This document shows positions 10,101 to 19,187 of a stretch of DNA of 64,000 bases, piece by piece (the first letter of the stretch is position 1; every line of letters starts with the position of its first letter). Where the stretch lies: NCBI RefSeq assembly GCF_006716885.1, contig NZ_VFPU01000001.1:1364001-1428000 (forward strand), written 5' to 3'. A program made the translations under genes and the position numbers. Under the pieces are notes generated by a model, which made no database searches, was not told the origin of the DNA, and worked only from the letters and a program-made list of their open reading frames with translations. This stretch comes from Ornithinimicrobium humiphilum (lineage in GTDB: Bacteria > Actinomycetota > Actinomycetes > Actinomycetales > Dermatophilaceae).

Positions 10101-11651
10101 ATGAAGAAGATTTCCTGGGCACGCCGCGCGCTGGCCGTGACCGCCGCGACCGTGCTGGGAGTGTCGACGCTCGGGGGCACCACCGCCCTCGCCGACGACA
10201 TCGTCAACAACATCGTGGCTGCCGACAAGACCATCAGGCTGAATGTCGACGAGACCGGGCAGACCGTGCTGTCCTTGGTGGAGCGCGACGAGGTGGATGG
10301 TGACCCGGAGCCCGGGTGCAACCTGCAGGGTGGGCAGACGCCTGACTACGTCTCCTACAACGTGGTCTCGAGCGACCCGGCGGTGGCGACGGTGAACCCC
10401 AGCTACGTCCGGTTCGACAAGTGCGCGGACACCTCCCTCCTGACGGTCACAGCGCACCAGGCCGGAACCGCGGTGTTCACGCTGGCGGACGCCGGGTGGT
10501 CCAACGTTAACTGGCCCGCCCCCAAGGGCCAGGGCAAGTTCGTCAGCGAGACCGCCACCTTCACGGTCATCGTGACCGCCCCGAACACCGCCCCCACCAT
10601 CCGCGTCACGGGTGTCGTGGACGGCGCGTCCTACAACACGGGCGAGGTCCCGGTCGCGATGTGCGAGTGGGAGGACGCCGAGGACGGCACCGGCTCCTTC
10701 GCGGCCGAGCTCAGTGCGATCTCGGGGCCGTACGCCGTGGACGGCATCGGTGAGCAGACCGCGACCTGCTCCTACACCGACGCGGGTGGTCTGACTGCGA
10801 CCGCCAGCGCCACCTACTCGATCGTGGACCCGACGGCCCCGGCCATCTCCTACGACCTGACTCCGGCGGTCCCGGACGGTGAAAACGGCTGGTACCGCTC
10901 CGACGTCTCCCTCACCTGGACCGTGAGCGAGCCCGAGTCGCCCAGCTCGCTCGTCACGACGGGTTGCGTCGACCAGCTCATCACCGAGGACCAGCAGGAG
11001 ACCACCTACTCCTGCTCCGCCACCAGCGCGGGCGGCTCGTTCGGTCCGGTCGAGGTCACGATCAAGCGCGACGCGACCGCTCCGGAGGTCGAGTTCGTGG
11101 GCGGCCCGACGGGTGACATCTACTACGGCGACCCGATTCCGGTCCCGACCTGCACCGCCACGGACGCGACCTCCGGCGTCAACGCCGACGGCTGTGTCGT
11201 CACGGACGAGCCGGGCACCTCTGTTGGCCCCCACAAGTTCACCGCGACCGCGACGGACAACGCCGGCAACACCACCACGGAGGAGCTGACCTACGAGATC
11301 AAGGCCTGGACGCTCACCGGCTTCTTCAAGCCGGTCGACATGGGTGTGCTCAACACCGTCAAGGGTGGCAGCACCGTGCCGCTGAAGTTCCGCGTCTTCG
11401 CCGGCGACCGTGAGATCACCGACGTCGCCGCGGTCAAGTCCTTCACCACCCGCACGATCAGCTGCGACACCTCGCTGCCGGTCGACGAGGTGGAGGAGAT
11501 CGCCTCCACCGGTGGCACCGTCCTGCGCTATGACACCGAGGACGGCCAGTTCATCCAGAACTGGAAGACGCCCAAGACGACCGGCTGCTACGAGGTCACG
11601 ATGACCACGCAGGACGGCTCGAAGATCAAGGCGCAGTTCAAGCTGCGCTGA
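10101..11651 (+). CDS. Secreted multi-domain surface protein with C-terminal PxKF domain
   Basis: 516 residues from the ATG at 10101, after AGGAGGAATGC. The signal peptide (MKKISWARRALAVTAATVLG...ALA) ends near residue 30, so the product is exported. The body has a beta-rich N-terminal region with paired cysteines, then Ig/HYR-like modules (TAPNTAPTIRV, DPTAPAISYDL, DATAPEVEFVGGP), each with cysteines. The C-terminal module FFKPVD...TVKGGSTVPLKFRVF is a PxKF domain. No LPXTG or transmembrane anchor is present, so it is released or held non-covalently. Such proteins are common in actinobacteria and poorly characterised; adhesion or matrix function is inference. Confidence 0.85.
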   Translation: MKKISWARRALAVTAATVLGVSTLGGTTALADDIVNNIVAADKTIRLNVDETGQTVLSLVERDEVDGDPEPGCNLQGGQTPDYVSYNVVSSDPAVATVNPSYVRFDKCADTSLLTVTAHQAGTAVFTLADAGWSNVNWPAPKGQGKFVSETATFTVIVTAPNTAPTIRVTGVVDGASYNTGEVPVAMCEWEDAEDGTGSFAAELSAISGPYAVDGIGEQTATCSYTDAGGLTATASATYSIVDPTAPAISYDLTPAVPDGENGWYRSDVSLTWTVSEPESPSSLVTTGCVDQLITEDQQETTYSCSATSAGGSFGPVEVTIKRDATAPEVEFVGGPTGDIYYGDPIPVPTCTATDATSGVNADGCVVTDEPGTSVGPHKFTATATDNAGNTTTEELTYEIKAWTLTGFFKPVDMGVLNTVKGGSTVPLKFRVFAGDREITDVAAVKSFTTRTISCDTSLPVDEVEEIASTGGTVLRYDTEDGQFIQNWKTPKTTGCYEVTMTTQDGSKIKAQFKLR

Positions 11652-11662
11652 CCCGCTGCTGA

Positions 11663-11685
11663 CACTCGGTGCAGCCCACCGAGTG
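11663..11685 (+). terminator. Terminator of the PxKF gene
   Basis: Perfect 9-bp stem CACTCGGTG/CACCGAGTG with loop CAGCC, starting 12 bases after the stop codon. Confidence 0.65.
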
Positions 11686-11830
11686 CCGGTGCTGCACCGG
11701 GGCCGGGCCGCCCGCTAGGATGCGAGCGGCCCGGTCCCGGGCCAGCCGGTTGCGACCGGCCACCGCCGGTCTCGTGAACGACCGGCACACCGGGGCGACC
11801 CGGGTGCTACGACAGGGAAAGGGGTTCGGG

Positions 11831-12133
11831 GTGCCCCAGAACGATCAGGAGCACGCCAGCGGCAGCTGTTGTCCGCAGTGGTGCGTCGTCGAGCACGACC
11901 CGGCACGGGGCGAGGACGACTGGCTGCACGTCAGCGCGCCGCTCGACGTGACCAGCCGCGTGGCGGCACTGCTGACGATGTCGGTCGACCCGGTGACGGG
12001 TCAGCGCGACGGCCCGTGGGTGATGGTGGGCGAGGACGAGTTCTCGCCCGGCCAGGTCCGCCACCTGGGCCGGGCGCTCAGCGAACTGGCAACGCGGGCG
12101 TGCGAGCCGACAGGTCATCACGCAGCAGGCTGA
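11831..12133 (+). CDS. Small DUF6907-like protein
   Basis: 100 residues from the GTG at 11831, preceded by the purine-rich GGGAAAGGGG. The N-terminal CCPQWCVVEHDP motif (C-x2-W-C-x3-H) and the C-terminal FSPGQVRHLGRALSELA helix match the small actinobacterial DUF6907 family, whose cysteine/histidine cluster may bind metal. Its 3' end overlaps the convergent response regulator by 56 bases, so the two transcripts are antisense to each other there. The function is unknown. Confidence 0.7.
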   Translation: MPQNDQEHASGSCCPQWCVVEHDPARGEDDWLHVSAPLDVTSRVAALLTMSVDPVTGQRDGPWVMVGEDEFSPGQVRHLGRALSELATRACEPTGHHAAG

Positions 12134-12776
12134 AGGCCGCCTCGCGGTCCTTCACGCGCAGCTTGCGCAGCACCGACGACACGTGCACCCGCACCGTGGT
12201 CGGCGAGAGGAAGAGCCGCTTGGCGACCTCGTCGGTGGTGAGGCCGTCGGAGAGCAGCTGCATGACCTCCCACTCACGGGTGCTCAGCTTGGCCGCGACC
12301 GACGAGGAGCGCGCGAACGGCCGACGCCGCGGCGCGCGGAACTCCTGCATGAGACGGCCCACGAGCTGCGGGGTCATCACCGACCCGTGCCGCAGCACGT
12401 CGCGCAGCGCGCCGGCCAGCTCGGCCGGGTCGCCCCCCTTGAGGAGGTAGCCCGAGGCACCTGCACGGAGCGAGTCGAAGAGATCCTCGTCCTCGGTGGA
12501 CTGCGACAGCATCACCACCGAGATGTGGGGCAGCCGCCGCGTGATCTCGTCGGCGGCGTAGATGCCGCTGCCGGGCATGTGGACGTCGAGGAGAGCCACG
12601 TCGGGCTCGTGCTCGAGGGTGAGGGCCACGGCGTCCCCACCATTTCCTGCTTCGGCGCAGACGACCATGCCGGCCATCTCCAACGCCTCCCGCACCTGCG
12701 CGCGCACGCGCGGGTGGTCATCCGCCAGAACGATCCGAATCGGGGACTCCGGACCGACGACGACGTCGCCGCTCAT
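12078..12776 (-). CDS. NarL/LuxR-type response regulator, orphaned
   Basis: 232 residues. The receiver domain has the acidic pair in LADDHPRV, the phospho-acceptor Asp in ALLDVHMPG and the conserved Lys in GYLLKGG. The C-terminal LuxR-type helix-turn-helix spans LSTREWEVMQLLSDG to VRVHVSSVLRKLRV. All key residues are present, so phosphorylation and DNA binding remain possible. The ATG at 12776 was preferred over one 12 codons upstream. Its natural partner, the upstream sensor kinase on the same strand, is broken, so the regulator is either driven by another kinase or decaying. Confidence 0.87.
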   Translation of the reverse strand: MSGDVVVGPESPIRIVLADDHPRVRAQVREALEMAGMVVCAEAGNGGDAVALTLEHEPDVALLDVHMPGSGIYAADEITRRLPHISVVMLSQSTEDEDLFDSLRAGASGYLLKGGDPAELAGALRDVLRHGSVMTPQLVGRLMQEFRAPRRRPFARSSSVAAKLSTREWEVMQLLSDGLTTDEVAKRLFLSPTTVRVHVSSVLRKLRVKDREAAFSLLRDDLSARTPALPVR

Positions 12777-12849
12777 CTGGTGCGCACCTGCCCTTCCCTC
12801 ACTGTGATGCACGAGAGGCCCCGCCCGGATTCACGACTCCCGGACGAGG

Positions 12850-13442
12850 TCACCAACGCACACGTATCTCGCTTCCCCGACCCGGCTCGCTGTCGATGGA
12901 CAACGTGCCGGGCAGCGAACGCGCGCGTTCGGCCATGCTCATGATGCCGTATCCCACCCCCCGTTGGACAGAGGCGGGGTCGAATCCGCATCCGTCGTCC
13001 GTCACACTCACGACGGTGGCGCCTCCCTCGCGGGTCATCCGGACCTCCACGCGGCCCGCCCTCCCGTGCCGCGCGGCGTTGGTGACGGCCTCCCGGACGA
13101 TGCGCAGCACGGCGTGCCGAGCTGGCGGCTGGCCGGCACCACGGCCGCCACGAGGATCAGCAACGCGGCGGCGAAGCGCAGCGTCGCGACGAACCACAAC
13201 TGCGCCGCGGGGGCGTCGGAGGGCGTCTGCGTGATGCCGCTGAGCACGTTGGCCGCCGCGAGGAGGACCAGGCTCTGGCCGATGAGCAGGTCGTCGGCGA
13301 GCCGCAGCCGCAGGTAGCGACCGTGCTAGGCGACGTCGAGGAACGGGCCCCAGAGGATCCACAACGTCAGCAGCGCTCCGACGATCCAGGCCACGAGGGT
13401 CAGGCGGCTACGGCGCAGCGCCCCGAGCCAGCCCTCCGTCAT
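12850..13442 (-). pseudogene. Degraded sensor histidine kinase
   Basis: Pieces of one kinase lie in two frames. From an ATG at 13442 the first frame gives a membrane-type N-terminus (RLTLVAWIVGALLTLWILWG), then an in-frame TAG at codon 39 (13328-13326). Past that stop the same frame continues as further membrane segments (LLIGQSLVLLAAANVLSG, FAAALLILVAAVV). The reading then jumps frame near 13120 directly into a HATPase_c domain (LRIVREAVTNAARHG, DDGCGFDP, GIMSMAERARSLPG) ending at 12850. The dimerisation/phospho-acceptor (HisKA_3) domain between them is absent. Stop codon, deletion and frameshift together make a functional kinase unlikely. Confidence 0.8.
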
Positions 13443-13476
13443 ACCGGCGGAGGCGGCCCGGGGGCCGGCGGGACTC

Positions 13477-15798
13477 TCAGCGACGACGGAAGACTCCCCT
13501 CACCCAGGCCCTGACCCCGGCGAGCCCGCTCTGCGGCAGCAGCGCCGCGTTGGCACGGATGTTCCACGGAGTGGTCTCGCGCACCTGCTCGACCACCGTC
13601 CGGACATCATGGCCCATGTCCGTGGCGGCCGAGTCGTCCAGGTGGTCGGGCGCGGCATACCGGGAACGCTCCAGCGTGGACGTGATCCGTCCCAGGGCCT
13701 CCTCGCCCTCGGAGCGCATGACGGTCTTCTCCTTGTAGAAGCGACGCATCTCCCGCGGGCTGCGCGACGGGGGCCGGTCGACGCCGAGGTCGCCCAGGCT
13801 GCGCACGAGCAGGAGCCACTGGCCCTCGACCTTCTCCGCGGGGGTCCGCGCCGTGCGCAGCAGCTCCTCGCGGTAGCGGCGGCCCGCCAGCGGAACCAGC
13901 GTCATGAGCGCGGCCAGGACCAGGACGAGCAGGAGCGTGCGGCTGACGACCGGCCACAGGTCGATCCCGCGGTCCTCCTCCTGCGGCGCCTGCGGCTCTG
14001 CGGCCGTCGTCGGCTCCACCGGCTGCGTGACCGTGGCCGTCGTCGGCGCGACGTCACCGGTGTTCGCGGGCGTCCGGGCGTAGGCCGGGGGAGCCTCGCT
14101 GCGGATGCCGGGCGTGGGCTCGAAACGCGTCCACCCCATACCGCTGATCCACAGCTCGGGCCAGGTGTGCGCGTCGGAGGCCACCACGCGGCGTGAGCCG
14201 TCGACCTGGATCTCGCCGGGCAGGAAGCCCACGGCCATCCGCGCCGGGATGCCCTCGGAGCGGGCCATCATCACCATCGCGGTGGCGAACTGCACGCAGT
14301 AGCCCTGCCGCGTCTCGAGGAAGCCGCCGATCGGGTCGTCGGAGTCCGCCTCGGCGGCGGGGGCGAGGGTGAGGGAGTACTGGTAGGGCGCGCTGCGCAG
14401 GTGGTTCTGGATGAGGATCGCCGCCTGCAGCGCGTTGGTCGTGCCGCCGACCACCTCGTCGGCCAGCGCCGCGACAGCGTCCTCGGAGACCGGGTCGACC
14501 TCGAGCAGCTCGTCGTCGAACTGCGAGGGGTCGGCGGGGGTCTCGCCGACGCCGGCGGGCAGGTCGCCGCCGCCCGCGACGGTCAGGTAGGTCGCGGTGT
14601 ACTGCTGGGCGGGCGCCTGCAGCAGCACGGTCGCGTCGGTCGGGTCGTAGCGGTAGGCCGAGCCCTGGGGCAGCTGGAGCGAGACCAGCGGGGAGGGCGC
14701 GGCCAGGTGCGGCAGGTCGAGGGCGTTGCCGCTGACCGTGATCTGCTGCTGCTGGGTCTCGACCGCCTCGTCCAGCCCGGCCGGGCGGGGGAAGGGGGCG
14801 TCGACGGGGAGCAGGTTGGAGGTCGGCCGGTCGGGCGCCACCCAGCGGCCGTCCTCCCAGCGCTCGGTCGCGGTGACGCGCAGCGGCTCGAGGCGGGTCG
14901 CGCTGGTGCGGTAGGTCAGGACCGGGGCTCGCGACTGGTTGCGCAGGTCGCGGGAGGGGTCCATGGTCTCGGTGAAGGCCACCTGCGCGCTGTCGCCGCC
15001 GGCCGACCGGGCCTCGGGGCTGCGCGCCAGGCCGTCGCCGAGGAAGGTCGGCGGCAGGTGGGGGATGAGGGCCGCGCCGACGACCGCCAGGACGAGGGCG
15101 AGCGCGCCGAGCACCTGCGACAGGCCACGGTAGGTGGGCACGCTCGCGTTGACGTCGTCGCTGCCGCGGGCCTCGCGCCGGTTGGCCGACGGCCAGCCCG
15201 CCAGCACGCGGTGCCCCTGCTGGGCGAGCATGACCAGCCACAGCACCGCGACCGCCGCGAAGTACCACGGCTCCATCGCCTGGCCCGAGTTGGAGACCGA
15301 GACCAGGAAGCCGGCGGCCAGCGGGATGCCGGCGCTCGCCGGGGCCCGGCCGGTGACGCCCATCGAGTCGACGGAGACCGCCGTCAGGGTCATGAGGGAG
15401 ACGACGAGGAAGGCGACGCCGTCGGTCGTCGGCGCCGGGGCCGCATAGGTCTGGAGCACGGTGCCGGCCTCGCGGAGCAGTTCGCCGGCCAGCGCCAGCG
15501 TGCCTCCCGTGGGCACGAACCCGCTCCACAGCGTGTCGCGCAGGTAGACCTGCGTGAGCCCAACCAGCCCCAGCACGAGCTGGACGATCGAGACGATGCT
15601 CGGCGGGACGTCGAGGGTGCGCAGGATCGCCCCGGACAGCGCGACGAGCGCGACGAGGAGCACCGCGGGCGTGATCCAGGAGTTCTCCCGGAGCAGGTCG
15701 GTCAGCGGCCAGGCGACGGCGAGCGTCGCGAGGGCCGCGACCAGGCCCTCGGCCCACATGCCGCGGGCGAAGGCCTCGCGGCTGGCGTCGAGCTTCAT
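13477..15798 (-). CDS. TgpA-like membrane transglutaminase-fold protein
   Basis: 773 residues. About six to seven hydrophobic segments fill the first ~250 residues (DUF3488 type). An extracytoplasmic transglutaminase-like domain follows, with Cys501 in RQGYCVQFATAM and His544 in SDAHTWPELW, then FEPTPG where the acid is expected. A Pro/Thr/Glu-rich linker, one more membrane segment near residue 625 and a cytoplasmic DUF4129-like tail end the protein. It forms an operon with the DUF58 and MoxR genes, with a 4-base overlap to DUF58. This trio is widespread; a role in assembling or modifying envelope proteins is likely but the substrate is unknown. Confidence 0.9.
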   Translation of the reverse strand: MKLDASREAFARGMWAEGLVAALATLAVAWPLTDLLRENSWITPAVLLVALVALSGAILRTLDVPPSIVSIVQLVLGLVGLTQVYLRDTLWSGFVPTGGTLALAGELLREAGTVLQTYAAPAPTTDGVAFLVVSLMTLTAVSVDSMGVTGRAPASAGIPLAAGFLVSVSNSGQAMEPWYFAAVAVLWLVMLAQQGHRVLAGWPSANRREARGSDDVNASVPTYRGLSQVLGALALVLAVVGAALIPHLPPTFLGDGLARSPEARSAGGDSAQVAFTETMDPSRDLRNQSRAPVLTYRTSATRLEPLRVTATERWEDGRWVAPDRPTSNLLPVDAPFPRPAGLDEAVETQQQQITVSGNALDLPHLAAPSPLVSLQLPQGSAYRYDPTDATVLLQAPAQQYTATYLTVAGGGDLPAGVGETPADPSQFDDELLEVDPVSEDAVAALADEVVGGTTNALQAAILIQNHLRSAPYQYSLTLAPAAEADSDDPIGGFLETRQGYCVQFATAMVMMARSEGIPARMAVGFLPGEIQVDGSRRVVASDAHTWPELWISGMGWTRFEPTPGIRSEAPPAYARTPANTGDVAPTTATVTQPVEPTTAAEPQAPQEEDRGIDLWPVVSRTLLLVLVLAALMTLVPLAGRRYREELLRTARTPAEKVEGQWLLLVRSLGDLGVDRPPSRSPREMRRFYKEKTVMRSEGEEALGRITSTLERSRYAAPDHLDDSAATDMGHDVRTVVEQVRETTPWNIRANAALLPQSGLAGVRAWVRGVFRRR

Positions 15799-17102
15799 GA
15801 CCGCACCCCCGCTGGCGTCGCGCCGCTCATGGCCACCCAGGCCCGGCCGACGTCGGTGTGCGGCCCGACGACGACCGTCTGCCAGCCGGAGTCGGCCAGC
15901 AGCGACGTCGCGGCGGCGGGGCGCTCGCCGGCCCTCGCCCCGGACCGCTCGGAGCCGTCGCCGGACCGGTCGGAGCCCCGGCGCGCCTCACCACGCGTGG
16001 CGAACTTGTCGGGATCGAGCACGAAGGCCATCGCTCGCGAGCCGGGCTGGCGGATCGCGGCGAAGGTCCGCAGCGACTGCTCGTCAGAGGCGACGACGGC
16101 TGCGACGACGAGCACGCCGCCGGTCGTGAAGGGGGCCGCCGCGGCGGCGAGGCGGTCGAGGCGGGCGTCGTCCTCGGGCTGCACCCGGGCCAGCGCGTCG
16201 AGGGCCGCGTCGAGCTCGACCGGGTGGTCGGTGGTGCCGTCGCGCAGCGTGGTGTCGGTGAGCAGGTGGACGACGAAGCCGTCGGCGACCAGGTGCCGGG
16301 CGACGGAGGCGATGGCCGAGACCGCCCACTCGTAGGACGCGCGGACCCCCGAGCCCGGGTGCGCCGTGGCGCGGGAGTCGAGGATGAGCAGCGCGCGGCG
16401 CCGGGCCGGGCGGTCCTCCTGGCGCACCATGAGCTCACCCCGGTGTGCGGTCGCCGGCCAGTGGACGCGGCGCAGCTCGTCGCCCTCGCGCCAGCTGCGG
16501 ATGCTGACGTCGTCCTCGCCGTGGAGGGCGACCATCTGAGGCATCTCGCCCTCGCTGCCGCGAGAGGTGCCGCGCACGCGGCCCTCGCCCAGGCTGTGCA
16601 GGCGCGGCAGCACGAGCACCTCGGTGGTCGAGGAGAGCTGCAGCGTGAGGAAGGTCAGGCCGAAGGGGTCGCGCTGGCGCAGCAGCACCGGCCCGAGCGG
16701 GTAGGCGCCGCGGTGGCGGGAGCGCACGGCATACCGGAGCCGACGGTCCTCGCCGGGGGAGAGGCGGGGGAGCACGAAGCGCGGCCGGTCGCCGAGCTGG
16801 AAGTCGAGGTGCTCCTCGGCCAGGTAGAGGGGCGTGGGGCGTTTGCCGACGTTGGTGAAGCGGGCGACGACCTGGCCGCGCTCGTCGGGCTGGAGCCGGG
16901 TCGGCTCGACCTCGCGGTCGACGCGGATCTTCGGCACGCGGCGCGGCATGAGCAGCAGCGCGAGCACCGGCAGGGCCAGCAGCACCAGGCCGATGCGCAT
17001 GACGTCCTCGTAGCCGAGCAGGATGCCGGCAGCGAGGACCACCGCGCCCAGCACCACGAAGAGCTTGCCGCGTGAGGTCAGCAGCGCCCAGGGTGACTTC
17101 AC
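15795..17102 (-). CDS. DUF58 domain protein
   Basis: 435 residues. Two membrane segments at residues ~14-55 are followed by a soluble beta-sandwich region and the DUF58 signature GEDDVSIRSWREGDELRRVHWPATAHRGELMV, then a vWA-like region (RRALLILDSRATAHPGSG with a possible metal-ion site). A disordered Arg/Ser/Gly-rich insert precedes the C-terminus. Members act with MoxR AAA+ ATPases, probably as metal-dependent partners. The stop overlaps the transglutaminase start (ATGA at 15798-15795). Confidence 0.9.
   Translation of the reverse strand: MKSPWALLTSRGKLFVVLGAVVLAAGILLGYEDVMRIGLVLLALPVLALLLMPRRVPKIRVDREVEPTRLQPDERGQVVARFTNVGKRPTPLYLAEEHLDFQLGDRPRFVLPRLSPGEDRRLRYAVRSRHRGAYPLGPVLLRQRDPFGLTFLTLQLSSTTEVLVLPRLHSLGEGRVRGTSRGSEGEMPQMVALHGEDDVSIRSWREGDELRRVHWPATAHRGELMVRQEDRPARRRALLILDSRATAHPGSGVRASYEWAVSAIASVARHLVADGFVVHLLTDTTLRDGTTDHPVELDAALDALARVQPEDDARLDRLAAAAAPFTTGGVLVVAAVVASDEQSLRTFAAIRQPGSRAMAFVLDPDKFATRGEARRGSDRSGDGSERSGARAGERPAAATSLLADSGWQTVVVGPHTDVGRAWVAMSGATPAGVRS
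16725..16735 (+). repeat. CACGGCATACC copy 3
   Basis: Exact 11-mer in the DUF58 gene, read as R-Y-A-V on the coding strand with a TAT codon. Confidence 0.6.
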
Positions 17103-17156
17103 GCCCCACCCCGCGTCGTCGCGGTCGTCGCTCGCACGATCACCCCTGCCCGTTGC

Positions 17157-18134
<978 letters not shown>

Positions 18135-18190
18135 GACGTCGATCTTGCCAAACGGAGGGCGCGCACGACGACTGCCGAGCCGGACGGATC

Positions 18191-18250
18191 CTCCACGTCC
18201 TCCCACCGCGGCCCCCCACTTCGCCCCACCGTTCCCTCCACCGTGCCCCA
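18191..18250 (-). promoter_or_regulatory. Three pairs of MraZ-type boxes, minus strand
   Basis: CYCCA-like boxes end at 18195/18205, 18218/18228 and 18240/18250. Within every pair the spacing is exactly 10 bases, so the minus strand reads TGGNN-N5-TGGNN. This spacing equals that of the known E. coli MraZ operator (TGGGN repeats separated by 5 bases). Confidence 0.5.
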
Positions 18251-18361
18251 CGTCATACCTGGGACGGGCACTGACCTGCGGGTATGCCGTCGCGCACCAC
18301 CTCAGGGGCGCGCGCCGCCACCGGGGGAGAAGCGGAAATCGGCCATGTGCCTCACATTTCC

Positions 18362-18376
18362 CTCCACCTCGCCCCA
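18362..18376 (-). promoter_or_regulatory. Fourth pair of MraZ-type boxes, minus strand
   Basis: CTCCA (18362-18366) and CCCCA (18372-18376), again 10 bases apart. It lies inside the second copy of the 21-base direct repeat. Confidence 0.45.
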
Positions 18377-18432
18377 CGGCCCATGACCTGCGAAGACGTC
18401 GACAATTCCTGGTAGAAAGGGCGTTCCAGGGG

Positions 18433-18460
18433 TTGCCGGGGGGTCAAAGTGGAGTAAAGT
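18433..18460 (+). promoter_or_regulatory. Possible mraZ promoter
   Basis: TTGCCG (18433-18438), 16 bases, then TAAAGT (18455-18460). The -10 would lie inside the MraZ box array, as expected for autorepression. Each hexamer matches consensus at four of six positions only. Confidence 0.3.
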
Positions 18461-18474
18461 GGGGCGCACTGGAG
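18450..18474 (+). promoter_or_regulatory. MraZ operator: three direct TGGRG repeats
   Basis: TGGAG (18450), TGGGG (18460) and TGGAG (18470) are spaced exactly 10 bases apart, 36 bases before mraZ. The pattern equals the TGGGN-N5 repeat arrangement bound by E. coli MraZ. Confidence 0.7.
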
Positions 18475-18510
18475 CAGGTAGGTCGTCGCGGGTCGTGCTG
18501 AGGGGTGGTG

Positions 18511-18951
18511 GTGAGAGTGCTCTTCCTCGGCACCCACACGCCCAAGCTCGACGACAAGGGCCGCATGGTCCTGCCGGCCAAGTACCGCCCCCACCTGGAG
18601 CGTGGGCTCGTCATCACCCGTGGCCAGGAGAACTGCCTCTACGTCTACGCGCAGGAGGAGTTCGAGCGGCAGGCGATGCAGTGGCAGAGCACGCCCACCA
18701 CCAACCGCAAGGTGCGCGACTACCAGCGCCTCTTCCTCTCCGGCGCCTACGACGAGGTGCCCGACCGGCAGGGTCGCGTGACCATCCCGCAGATGCTGCG
18801 CGACTACGCCGGCCTCTCGACCGAGTGCACCGTCATCGGCGCCGGCAACCGTCTCGAGGTCTGGGACACCGCTCGCTGGACCGACTACCTGGCGGCCGCC
18901 GAGGAGGACTACTCCACGCAGTCGGAGGAGGTGGTGCCCGGACTCATGTGA
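18511..18951 (+). CDS. mraZ: Transcriptional regulator MraZ
   Basis: 146 residues with two AbrB-like half-domains: [22 protein letters not shown] and the second around [16 protein letters not shown]. MraZ forms rings and binds repeated TGGGN boxes upstream of its own operon, usually repressing it. Several in-frame GTGs exist (18505, 18508, 18511, 18517). Position 18511 was chosen from the GAGGGG at 18500-18505, but 18517 is possible. It is the first gene of the dcw cluster; the exactly spaced boxes just upstream support autoregulation. Confidence 0.95.
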   Translation: MRVLFLGTHTPKLDDKGRMVLPAKYRPHLERGLVITRGQENCLYVYAQEEFERQAMQWQSTPTTNRKVRDYQRLFLSGAYDEVPDRQGRVTIPQMLRDYAGLSTECTVIGAGNRLEVWDTARWTDYLAAAEEDYSTQSEEVVPGLM

Positions 18952-19003
18952 GCCGCGGTCCCGCCGTGGCCCTGTCCCTGGTCTCCTCCCGTCCGTGCGC
19001 ACG

Positions 19004-19109
19004 CCGACACGACTTCCCCCGTGCCGGACGCGCACCGCCCCGGACGCCGGTCCGACTTCCCCCGGACCGGACCCGGACTCCCTCCCGGCGCCACTTCCCC
19101 GGTGCCGGG
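19004..19109 (+). promoter_or_regulatory. mraW RNA motif: three hairpins with ACTTCCCC loops
   Basis: Three stem-loops share the loop ACTTCCCC while their stems differ. Stem 1 is 19004-19011/19020-19027 (one A-C mismatch), stem 2 is 19047-19054/19063-19070 (perfect), stem 3 is 19084-19092/19101-19109 (one G-T pair). The stems vary but stay paired, which supports an RNA structure. This matches the mraW RNA motif found by comparative genomics in actinobacterial leaders of mraW (rsmH). The ligand or protein partner is not known. Confidence 0.88.
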
Positions 19110-19187
19110 CCGGAACGGACGGTGGGGGACCAGGGGCAGGGACCGGCAGCCGGCCCCGACCCACGACGACACCCGGGCAGACGAACC

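Larger units (their letters stand above)
18135..18510. other. Divergent control region between moxR and mraZ
   Basis: 376 bases without a gene. It contains paired CYCCA boxes (TGGRG on the minus strand) and a three-box plus-strand array next to mraZ, all listed separately. A 21-base direct repeat with two mismatches is seen at 18232-18252 and 18358-18378. A GGTATGCCGTC sequence at 18281-18291 is one base off the 11-mer repeat. Confidence 0.6.

Noticed and set aside
10101..11651. Sortase-anchored surface protein
   Set aside because: No LPXTG-like motif, no C-terminal membrane helix and no basic tail; the protein ends directly after the PxKF domain.
13035..13247. A separate small membrane-protein gene
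   Set aside because: Its frame is continuous with the upstream kinase fragment and it breaks off at the junction to the HATPase domain; better explained as part of the pseudogene.
18440..18480. Insertion sequence remnant between moxR and mraZ
   Set aside because: Repeats are short, exactly 10 bases apart and next to mraZ, which fits MraZ operators better; no transposase trace was found.
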